Assembly: GCF_029840635.1 (NCBI RefSeq)
Contig: NZ_JAOCCU010000028.1
Coordinates: 18,602-82,601, forward strand
DNA: 64,000 bases
Reading direction: 5' to 3'
Origin: Mitsuaria sp. GD03876
GTDB taxonomy: Bacteria; Pseudomonadota; Gammaproteobacteria; Burkholderiales; Burkholderiaceae_C
The notes under the pieces are model-generated. The model saw only the letters and a list, made by a program, of their open reading frames with translations. It was not told where the DNA came from and made no database searches. The first letter of the stretch is position 1. Each line of letters opens with the position of its first letter. This document shows, piece after piece, positions 26,724 to 33,553 of this stretch. Position numbers and translations under genes: made by a program.

Positions 26724-27665
26724 ATGAGCACTCCCTTCATCCGCGTGCAGCAGGCCGAGATGGTGTTCTCGACGCGCAAGGGCCAGTTCCACGCGTTGCG
26801 CGAGATCGACCTGGACATCGCCAAGGGCGAGTTCGTGACGCTGATCGGCCATTCGGGCTGCGGCAAGTCGACGCTGCTGAATCTGGTCGCCGGGCTGCTG
26901 CGGCCCACCGGCGGCGCGCTGCTGTGCGACGGCCGCGAGATCGCCGGGCCGGGGCCGGAGCGGGCGGTGGTGTTCCAGAACCATTCGTTGCTGCCGTGGC
27001 TGACCTGCTTCGACAACGTGCTGCTGGCGGTGGAGTCGGTCTTCGGCGGGCGCGAGCTGCGGCCGCGGTTGATGGCCCGCGTGGAGGACGCGCTGCACCT
27101 GGTCGGGATGAGCCATGCGATGTTCAAGCGGCCGCATGAGATCTCGGGCGGCATGAAGCAGCGGGTGGGCATCGCGCGGGCGCTGGCGATGGCGCCGAAG
27201 GTGCTGCTGATGGACGAGCCCTTCGGCGCGTTGGACGCGCTGACCCGGGCGCACCTGCAGGACGAGCTGATGAAGATCGTCGCGGCGACGCAGAGCACCG
27301 TGGTCATGGTCACGCATGACGTGGACGAGGCGGTGTTGCTGTCGGACCGGATCGTGATGATGACCAACGGGCCGGCGGCGACGATCGGCGACATCCTGCC
27401 AGTGAGGCTGGCGCGGCCGCGGGACCGCGTCGCGCTGGCGGAGGACGCGGACTACGCGCATGCGCGCAAGGCGGTCATCGATTTCCTCTACACACGGCAC
27501 CGGCATGCCGAGGCGAAGGTCCCGGTGGACCGGGCGGATCGCGCGACCCTCACCCCGACCCTCTCCCGCAATGCGGGAGAGGGAGAGCGTGAGGGCGTAT
27601 CGCCTCGGCGCGAGGTGGCTCCCTCTCCCGCACCGCGGGAGAGGGCGGGGGTGAGGGTCTCCTAG
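26724..27665 (+). CDS. nasD: nitrate ABC transporter ATP-binding protein
   Basis: 313 residues. Walker A is GHSGCGKST (about 43-51), the signature is ISGGMKQR, Walker B is VLLMDEPFGALD, and the switch His is in VTHDVDE. This is the NrtD/SsuB-type nucleotide-binding subunit energising NasE. The last ~40 residues (from TLTPTLSRNAGEGERE on) are not family sequence. They are the translation of a two-copy REP-like repeat that has run into the gene. The stop overlaps the end of the convergent ANTAR/PilJ gene by 4 bases. Confidence 0.92.
   Translation: MSTPFIRVQQAEMVFSTRKGQFHALREIDLDIAKGEFVTLIGHSGCGKSTLLNLVAGLLRPTGGALLCDGREIAGPGPERAVVFQNHSLLPWLTCFDNVLLAVESVFGGRELRPRLMARVEDALHLVGMSHAMFKRPHEISGGMKQRVGIARALAMAPKVLLMDEPFGALDALTRAHLQDELMKIVAATQSTVVMVTHDVDEAVLLSDRIVMMTNGPAATIGDILPVRLARPRDRVALAEDADYAHARKAVIDFLYTRHRHAEAKVPVDRADRATLTPTLSRNAGEGEREGVSPRREVAPSPAPRERAGVRVS
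27546..27660. repeat. REP-like double palindrome inside the nasD 3-prime end
   Basis: The first hairpin has inner arms ccctctcccgca (27559-27570) / tgcgggagaggg (27572-27583) and outer arms ccctcac / gtgaggg. The second has arms ccctctcccgc (27621-27631) / gcgggagaggg (27635-27645). Such ctctccc-gcgggagag elements are dispersed intergenic repeats in many GC-rich proteobacteria. Here both copies are translated as the NasD tail. A third relative is at 30519-30562. Confidence 0.8.
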
Positions 27666-28957
27666 CCGAGGATGATCTGAAGACTCTGCTGGTAGTGCCC
27701 GGTCAGCAGGTCGAGCCGGTCCAGCAGCACCTCGCTGCTGCGGGCCAGGCCGCCGGCGGCCTCGCGGCCATGGGCATCGCGCAGGCTGCGCATCAGCCGA
27801 AGCCACTCGGCGCCCACCTCGGCCAGCAATGACCGGATCGCGTCGCTGGACAGCGGCGACGCCTCCAGCTCCGCCAGCCCGGCCGCGAAGCGGTCCAGGC
27901 TGTCGAGCAGCACCGCCGGGTCGCGTCCCGGCAGCAGGTCGGCCAGCAGCGCGTCCTTGGCCAGCCGCTGGCTCAGCATGCGTTGGCGGCCGCACAGGTT
28001 GACGACGTGCAGCGGCTTGCCGCCGCCGCTGCCGGCGATCGCCGCGGCCAGCGCGTCGGAATGCGTCAGCAGGTCCTCCGCGGCCGCGTCGGCGGCGGCG
28101 AGCGACTCGGCGCTCGGTTTGCCGCCCAGCAGTGGCTCCAGGCGCCGCCACGCGCCCAGGACCGAGGCGAGTCCCGCCGCGTCGGCCGGCAGCGGCGGCA
28201 GCAGTCCCGGCAGCCGCGACAGGTTGGCGGCCACGCGCGCGCAGGATTCGTCCTGCAGGGTCTTCGCGCGCTTGGCCTCGATGCCGGCGGCGCGTTGCGC
28301 CATCAGCTTGACCAGCCGCTGGCTCAGCATGCGCTGCTGGCCGGCGACGTTGACCGCCTCCGCCAGCTGCGCCGACTGCACCACCGAGCGCGCCACCTCG
28401 CCCAGCCGCAGGTGCGCGTGCATCGCGGCGTCGCGCAGCAGCCGGAACGCGCTGTCCTCGTCCAGGTCGCGCGCGGCCATCAGCAGGCCCTTCGCGCGTT
28501 CGGTCCACTTGCGGTCGTCCAACTGCGCCCGCAGCGCCGCGAAGCGCCCCGCCTGCCAGGCGGCCCAGCGCAGCTGGCGGCGCAACGCGTCGGGCGCCGG
28601 CTCCGTTTCCAGCAGCACCTGCAGGCCCAGCGCCATTGCGCGCTGTTGCAGCGCCGCCGGCACGTCCGCCGCGTCGGGCACGAGGCCGACGCCGGGCAGC
28701 GCCAGGCCGGCGGCCTCGAGCGCGTTCAGCCAGGCCTCCAGCCGGTCCGCGCCGGCGTGGAGCACGACCGCGTCGGCGGCCTGTTCTTGTGCGGCGCGCA
28801 CCAAGCTGTCGCGTCCGGGCTGGTGCACCGATGCCGCGATCCAGTGCGGCACCGGACCGGTGCCCATCGGATCGGCGCCCAGCCACAGCACGCGACGGGG
28901 CAGCGCGTCGTCGTCATCGGAGGGCGGAACGGCAGACCTGGCGGCGGGCTCGGACAT
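27662..28957 (-). CDS. ANTAR regulator with tandem PilJ/NarX-type nitrate-sensor segments
   Basis: 431 residues, no signal peptide or membrane helix. Residues ~22-125 form a receiver-like fold without a clear phospho-Asp. At ~150-195 is an ANTAR domain (ERAKGLLMAARDLDEDSAFRLLRDAAM). At 207-219 and 323-335 are two copies of G-x-QRMLSQRL, the P-box-like motif of type IV pili chemotaxis (PilJ) N-terminal domains and of the NarX/NarQ nitrate sensors. The likely role is a cytoplasmic nitrate-responsive antiterminator, analogous to NasR but with the domains in the reverse order. It is divergent from narK, whose leader carries an ANTAR-like target. The start at 28957 was chosen where homology-like sequence begins. 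Confidence 0.85.
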   Translation of the reverse strand: MSEPAARSAVPPSDDDDALPRRVLWLGADPMGTGPVPHWIAASVHQPGRDSLVRAAQEQAADAVVLHAGADRLEAWLNALEAAGLALPGVGLVPDAADVPAALQQRAMALGLQVLLETEPAPDALRRQLRWAAWQAGRFAALRAQLDDRKWTERAKGLLMAARDLDEDSAFRLLRDAAMHAHLRLGEVARSVVQSAQLAEAVNVAGQQRMLSQRLVKLMAQRAAGIEAKRAKTLQDESCARVAANLSRLPGLLPPLPADAAGLASVLGAWRRLEPLLGGKPSAESLAAADAAAEDLLTHSDALAAAIAGSGGGKPLHVVNLCGRQRMLSQRLAKDALLADLLPGRDPAVLLDSLDRFAAGLAELEASPLSSDAIRSLLAEVGAEWLRLMRSLRDAHGREAAGGLARSSEVLLDRLDLLTGHYQQSLQIILG

Positions 28958-29074
28958 GGGCGCGACAGAGGGAAATGGCGGCGTTGGCGTTGCACGAACC
29001 GGGCCGGTCCGCGACGCGCCGCAGCATAAGGCCACCGATCCGCGCCGACGTCATTTCGATGGCCCTCGCCGTTC

Positions 29075-29089
29075 TGGCACGCGACTTGC
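29075..29089 (+). promoter_or_regulatory. sigma-54 promoter of the narK-nirBD-nasA-cobA operon
   Basis: TGGCACG-N4-TTGC is a full match to the -24/-12 consensus, including the spacing. Transcription should begin near 29100, at the foot of the first leader hairpin. No strong NtrC site was found in the 115 bases upstream; a half-match at about 28995 (tgcacgaacc) is unconvincing. Confidence 0.75.
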
Positions 29090-29098
29090 GAAGGCTCC

Positions 29099-29203
29099 GG
29101 TGCGGCGCAATGGCGCGCCGCGCCCTCGCGGGGCTCCGGCCTCGCGGTCTTCGTGCCGGGTCGCTCGCGATTCCGGCGCCTCATCCGATGAAAGGCCTCG
29201 CCG
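29099..29203 (+). promoter_or_regulatory. ANTAR-type hexaloop hairpins in the narK leader
   Basis: P1: a 10-bp stem (ggtgcggcgc / gcgccgcgcc, one G-U) with loop AATGGC at 29109-29114. A candidate P2 has loop AAGGCC at 29192-29197 on a 6-bp stem with one A-C mismatch, overlapping the terminator 5-prime arm. Both loops have A1 and G4. The ~60-base spacer between them is longer than in the nasF leader, so P2 is the weaker part. Confidence 0.5.
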
Positions 29204-29230
29204 AGCCCGGTGCTCGACGCGGCCTTTTTG
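29188..29230 (+). terminator. leader attenuator before narK
   Basis: Arms aaaggcc (29191-29197) / ggccttt (29221-29227), with an inner stem cgagc (29202-29206) / gctcg (29212-29216), followed by a run of T. It lies about 30 bases before the narK start. The design parallels the nasF attenuator. Confidence 0.75.
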
Positions 29231-29258
29231 CGTTTCGAGCCCCCACCAGCAACTCGCC

Positions 29259-30605
29259 ATGGCCTCCTTCCGCGTCTTCCTGCGTTCCGGCCACGCCCCG
29301 ACCCTCGGCGCGGCGTTCCTCTACTTCGCCTTCTCGTGCTGCATCTGGGTGCTGAACGGCGCGCTCGCGCCCTTCATCAGCGAGGCCTACCAGCTCACCG
29401 CCGCGCAGAAGGGCCTGATGCTGTCGATCCCGATCATGGCGGGCGCGCTGATGCGCTTCCCGCTGGGCGTGCTGTCGCAGTACATCGGCCGCAAGAACGC
29501 GACGCTGGTCGAGATGGCGCTGATCGCCGTGGCGATGGGCTACGGCTACGTGATGGTGGACAGCTACGGCGACCTGCTCGCGATGGGGGTGCTGCTGGGC
29601 ATCGCGGGCGCGAGCTTCGGCGTGGCGATGTCGCTGGGCTCGGGCTGGTATCCGCCGAAGTACAAGGGCCTGGCGATGGGCCTGGTCGGCGCGGGCAACG
29701 TCGGCACCGCGGTGTCGGTGCTGGTGGCGCCACCGCTGGCGCAGTGGCTGGGCTGGCAGTCGGTCTACGCGATCGCCGCCGGCGCGATCGCGCTGCCGAT
29801 GGCGGTGATGGTCGTCTTCGCCAAGGAGCCGCCCGACGTCGACACCCACGCCGGCCTGCGCGCCCATGTCGCCTGCCTGTTCGAGAAGGACGGCTGGGCC
29901 TTCAGCCTGATCTACGCGGTGACCTTCGGCGGCTTCATCGGGCTGACGACCTTCCTGCCGACCTACTACCACGACCAGTTCGGCGTCTCCAAGGTCGCGG
30001 CCGGGCAACTGACGATGCTCGCGGCCTTCATGGGCGCGGCGGTGCGGGTGGCCGGCGGCGCGCTGTCGGACCGCTGGGGCGGTGTGCACGCGCTGACCGT
30101 GGTGCTGGCGGTGGTGACGGTCACGCTGCTGCTGATCGGCCCCGCCAACGGCTCGCTGGTGCTGACGACGGTGCTGCTGGTCGCGTGCTTCGCGGCGCTG
30201 GGCGCCGGCAACGGCGCGCTGTTCCAGCTGGTGCCGCTGCGCTGGCCGGCGGCCACCGCGGTGGCGGGTTCCATGATCGGCGAGATCGGCGCGCTGGGCG
30301 GCGGCGCGGTGCCCAACCTGATGGGCTGGTCCAAGCAATGGGCCGGGACCTACGCCTGGGGATTCGCCGCCTTCGCCGTGTTCTCGCTGGCGATGCTGGG
30401 CCTGCTGCGCGTGATGCAGGCCCGCTGGACCCGCACCTGGGTCGGCGCCGGCGGCCGCGCGCATCCGGTCGCGGCCGAGGCGGCCCCGGCCTCGCCCATC
30501 GCCGATCCGCTGCCTTCCCTCCCTCTCCCGCTGGCGGGAGAAGGCCGGGGTGAGGGCCGTCCGGCCACCTCGATCCCCGCATTCCGCCTGGAGCGCTCCG
30601 CATGA
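29259..30605 (+). CDS. narK: NarK-type nitrate/nitrite MFS transporter
   Basis: 448 residues with about twelve membrane helices. The nitrate-porter family signatures are GAGNVGTAVSVLVAPPLA (nitrate signature region, Gly-rich helix 5) and GNGALFQLVPLRWP with GSMIGEIGALGGGAVPN (second signature, helix 11). It imports nitrate and/or exports nitrite. The C-terminal tail (after GGRAHPVAAE) includes SLPLPLAGEGRGEGRP, the translation of a REP-like repeat. The stop overlaps the nirB start (ATGA). Confidence 0.9.
   Translation: MASFRVFLRSGHAPTLGAAFLYFAFSCCIWVLNGALAPFISEAYQLTAAQKGLMLSIPIMAGALMRFPLGVLSQYIGRKNATLVEMALIAVAMGYGYVMVDSYGDLLAMGVLLGIAGASFGVAMSLGSGWYPPKYKGLAMGLVGAGNVGTAVSVLVAPPLAQWLGWQSVYAIAAGAIALPMAVMVVFAKEPPDVDTHAGLRAHVACLFEKDGWAFSLIYAVTFGGFIGLTTFLPTYYHDQFGVSKVAAGQLTMLAAFMGAAVRVAGGALSDRWGGVHALTVVLAVVTVTLLLIGPANGSLVLTTVLLVACFAALGAGNGALFQLVPLRWPAATAVAGSMIGEIGALGGGAVPNLMGWSKQWAGTYAWGFAAFAVFSLAMLGLLRVMQARWTRTWVGAGGRAHPVAAEAAPASPIADPLPSLPLPLAGEGRGEGRPATSIPAFRLERSA
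30519..30562. repeat. REP-like element in the narK 3-prime end
   Basis: ccctctcccgctggcgggag and the following aaggccggggtgaggg is a single imperfect copy of the palindrome seen twice at 27546-27660. It too is translated, as part of the NarK tail. Confidence 0.7.
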
Positions 30606-33136
30606 AGAAGATGAAGCTGGTGATGGTGGGCAACGGCATGGCCGGCGTCCGCACCCTGGAAGAGCTGCTGAAGATCTCCCCCGACCTGTACGACATCACC
30701 GTCTTCGGGTCCGAGCGGCATCCCAACTACAACCGCATCCTGCTCAGCCCGGTGCTGGCCGGCGAGCAGACGCTGGACGAGATCATCCTCAACCCGCTGA
30801 GCTGGTACGAGGAGCACGGCATCACGCTGCACCTGGGCAAGACGGTCACGCGCATCGACCGCGTGAAGCGCCAGGTCGTCGCCGACGACGGCACCGTGGC
30901 CGACTACGACCGGCTGCTGATCGCCACCGGCTCCAACCCGTTCATCCTGCCGGTGCCCGGCAAGGAGCTGGACGGGGTGATCGGCTACCGCGACATCACC
31001 GACACCAACACGATGATCGAGGCGGCCACGAAGTACCGGCACGCGGTCGTCATCGGCGGCGGGCTGCTGGGCCTCGAGGCGGCCAACGGCCTGATGCTGC
31101 GCGGCATGCAGGTGACGGTGGTGCACATCGCCGGCTGGCTGATGGAACGCCAGCTCGACGACCAGGCCGGCGACCTGCTGCGCAAGTCGCTGCAGGAGCG
31201 CGGTCTGCGCTTCCGCATGGGCGCGCAGACCGAGGCGCTGATCGGCGACAAGGACGGGCGGGTGATGGCGGTCCGCTTCAAGGACGGCGAGGAGATCCCC
31301 GCCGACCTCGTCGTGATGGCCGCCGGCATCCGCCCCAACACCGCGCTGGCGGAAAGCGCCGGCCTGCATTGCCACCGCGGCGTGGTCGTGACCGACACGC
31401 TGCAGACGGTGACCGATCCCCGCATCTACGCCGTCGGCGAATGCGCCGCGCACCGCGGCATCGCCTACGGGCTGGTGGCGCCGCTGTTCGAGCAGGGCAA
31501 GGTCTGCGCCAACCACTTGGCGCAGTTCGGCATCGGCCGCTACCTCGGCAGCCAGACCAGCACCAAGTTGAAGGTCACCGGCATCGACCTGTTCTCCGCC
31601 GGCGACTTCATGGGCGGCGAGGGCACCGAGGAGATCGTGATGAGCGATCCCTTCGCCGGCGTCTACAAGAAGCTCGTCATCCGCAACGACCAGCTGGTCG
31701 GTGCCTGCCTGTACGGCGACACCGTCGACGGCAGCTGGTACTTCAAGCTGCTGCGCGAGGGCCGCAAGATCGGCGACCTGCGCGACAAGCTGATGTTCGG
31801 CGAGAGCAACATCGGCGACGTCGGCCACCAGGGCCACAACAAGGCCGCCGCGATGGCCGACAGCGACGAGGTCTGCGGCTGCAACGGCGTGACCAAGGGC
31901 GCCGTGTGCAAGGCGATCAAGGACAAAGGCCTGTTCACGCTGGAGGAGGTGCGCAAGCACACCAAGGCCAGCGCGAGCTGCGGCTCCTGCACCGGGCTGG
32001 TGGAACAGCTGCTGATGTTCACCGCCGGCGGCGACTACTCGGCCACGCCGAAGAAGAAGGCGGTGTGCGGCTGCACCGAGCTGAGCCACCAGGAGGTGCG
32101 CGACGCGATCTTCAAGGAACACCTGACGACGCTGGCCGGCGTCTACGAGCGGCTGAACTGGAAGTCGCCCAACGGCTGCGCCACCTGCCGGCCGGCGCTG
32201 AACTACTACCTGATCTCGTCCTGGCCGAAGGAGGCCGTGGACGATCCGCAATCGCGCTTCATCAACGAGCGCAGTCACGCGAATATCCAGAAAGACGGGA
32301 CCTACTCGGTGATCCCGCGGATGTGGGGCGGGGAGACAACCGCCGATGAGCTGCGTCGGATCGCCGACGCCGTCGACAAGTACAAGATCCCGACCGTCAA
32401 GGTGACGGGCGGCCAGCGGATCGACCTGCTGGGCGTGCGAAAAGAGGATCTGGTCGACGTCTGGCGCGACATCGGCATGCCCAGCGGGCATGCCTACGCC
32501 AAGGCGCTGCGCACGGTGAAGACCTGCGTCGGCTCCGAGTGGTGCCGCATGGGCACGCAGGACAGCACGCAGATGGGCAAGGACCTGGAGCGCGCGATGT
32601 GGCGCATGTACGCGCCGCACAAGGTCAAGTTCGCCGTCAGCGGCTGCCCGCGCAACTGCGCCGAGGCCGGCATCAAGGACGTCGGGATCATCGGCGTCGA
32701 TTCCGGCTGGGAGATGTATGTCGGCGGCAACGGCGGCATCAAGACCGAGGTCGCGCACTTCCTGGTCAAGCTCAAGACCGCCGAGGAGGTCATGGAATAC
32801 ACCGGCGCGTTCATGCAGCTCTACCGCAAGGAGGGCTGGTACCTGGAGCGCACCGTGCACTACATCGCCCGCGTCGGGCTGGACCACGTCAAGCAGCGGA
32901 TCCTGGAGGACCACGAGGGCCGCAAGGCGCTGTGGGCGGAGCTGCAGTTCGCGCTGGACGGCGAGCCGGACCCGTGGTTCGAGTTCGCGAAGGCACAGGT
33001 CGACGTGCGCCAGTTCGAGCCGGTCGCGACGCTCGCCCCCGCGACGTCCGCCGCGACGTCCGCCGCGACCTCCACCGCGCCGGCCGGCGCCGGTCCGTCG
33101 ACCGTGCTCGCGGCGCCGCGCCGCGATCCGATCTGA
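30602..33136 (+). CDS. nirB: assimilatory nitrite reductase [NAD(P)H], large subunit
   Basis: 844 residues. The N-terminus has FAD/NAD(P)-binding Rossmann folds (LVMVGNGMAGVRTLEELL; VVIGGGLLGLEAANGL). Two BFD-like [2Fe-2S] segments follow (CGCNGVTKGAVC ... SCGSC; CGCTELSHQEV ... CATC). The siroheme/[4Fe-4S] domain has TCVGSEWC near 641 and SGCPRNC near 680. It reduces nitrite to ammonium with six electrons from NAD(P)H. The last ~30 residues are an Ala/Thr/Ser tail from a 12-base in-frame repeat (gcgacgtccgcc). Operon: narK-nirB-nirD-nasA-cobA. Confidence 0.95.
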   Translation: MKKMKLVMVGNGMAGVRTLEELLKISPDLYDITVFGSERHPNYNRILLSPVLAGEQTLDEIILNPLSWYEEHGITLHLGKTVTRIDRVKRQVVADDGTVADYDRLLIATGSNPFILPVPGKELDGVIGYRDITDTNTMIEAATKYRHAVVIGGGLLGLEAANGLMLRGMQVTVVHIAGWLMERQLDDQAGDLLRKSLQERGLRFRMGAQTEALIGDKDGRVMAVRFKDGEEIPADLVVMAAGIRPNTALAESAGLHCHRGVVVTDTLQTVTDPRIYAVGECAAHRGIAYGLVAPLFEQGKVCANHLAQFGIGRYLGSQTSTKLKVTGIDLFSAGDFMGGEGTEEIVMSDPFAGVYKKLVIRNDQLVGACLYGDTVDGSWYFKLLREGRKIGDLRDKLMFGESNIGDVGHQGHNKAAAMADSDEVCGCNGVTKGAVCKAIKDKGLFTLEEVRKHTKASASCGSCTGLVEQLLMFTAGGDYSATPKKKAVCGCTELSHQEVRDAIFKEHLTTLAGVYERLNWKSPNGCATCRPALNYYLISSWPKEAVDDPQSRFINERSHANIQKDGTYSVIPRMWGGETTADELRRIADAVDKYKIPTVKVTGGQRIDLLGVRKEDLVDVWRDIGMPSGHAYAKALRTVKTCVGSEWCRMGTQDSTQMGKDLERAMWRMYAPHKVKFAVSGCPRNCAEAGIKDVGIIGVDSGWEMYVGGNGGIKTEVAHFLVKLKTAEEVMEYTGAFMQLYRKEGWYLERTVHYIARVGLDHVKQRILEDHEGRKALWAELQFALDGEPDPWFEFAKAQVDVRQFEPVATLAPATSAATSAATSTAPAGAGPSTVLAAPRRDPI

Positions 33137-33159
33137 TCTCCTTCGTTGCCGAGGCCCCC

Positions 33160-33540
33160 ATGTCCCATTGGATTGCCGTCTGTTCCGTCACCGACATCCC
33201 CGTGCTCGGCTCACGCCGCGTGGCGCGCGCGCAGGGACCGCAGGTCGCGCTGTTCCGCACCGCGGACGACCGCGTGCATGCGCTGCTGGACCGCTGCCCC
33301 CACAAGGCCGGGCCGCTGAGCCAGGGCATCGTGTTCGGCAACGCGGTCGCGTGCCCGCTGCACAACTGGACGATCGCGCTGGAGAACGGCTGCGCGCGCG
33401 AGCCCGACGAGGGCCGCACGCCGGTGTTCCAGGTCAAGGTCGAGGACGGCGTCGTGCTGCTGGACCGGCAGGAGCTCGACACCGTCGGCATCGACCTGCC
33501 GCCGGTGATGGCCGGCCCCTGCACCCGCGTCGCCTGCTGA
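33160..33540 (+). CDS. nirD: nitrite reductase small subunit NirD (Rieske-like)
   Basis: 126 residues. The Rieske-type fold keeps the ligand-like residues CPHKAGPLSQG and CPLHNWTI, as in [2Fe-2S] NirD proteins. It pairs with NirB in the cytoplasmic NAD(P)H nitrite reductase. It lies 23 bases after nirB and 13 before nasA in the same operon. Confidence 0.92.
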   Translation: MSHWIAVCSVTDIPVLGSRRVARAQGPQVALFRTADDRVHALLDRCPHKAGPLSQGIVFGNAVACPLHNWTIALENGCAREPDEGRTPVFQVKVEDGVVLLDRQELDTVGIDLPPVMAGPCTRVAC

Positions 33541-33553
33541 GCGGAGGCGATCG

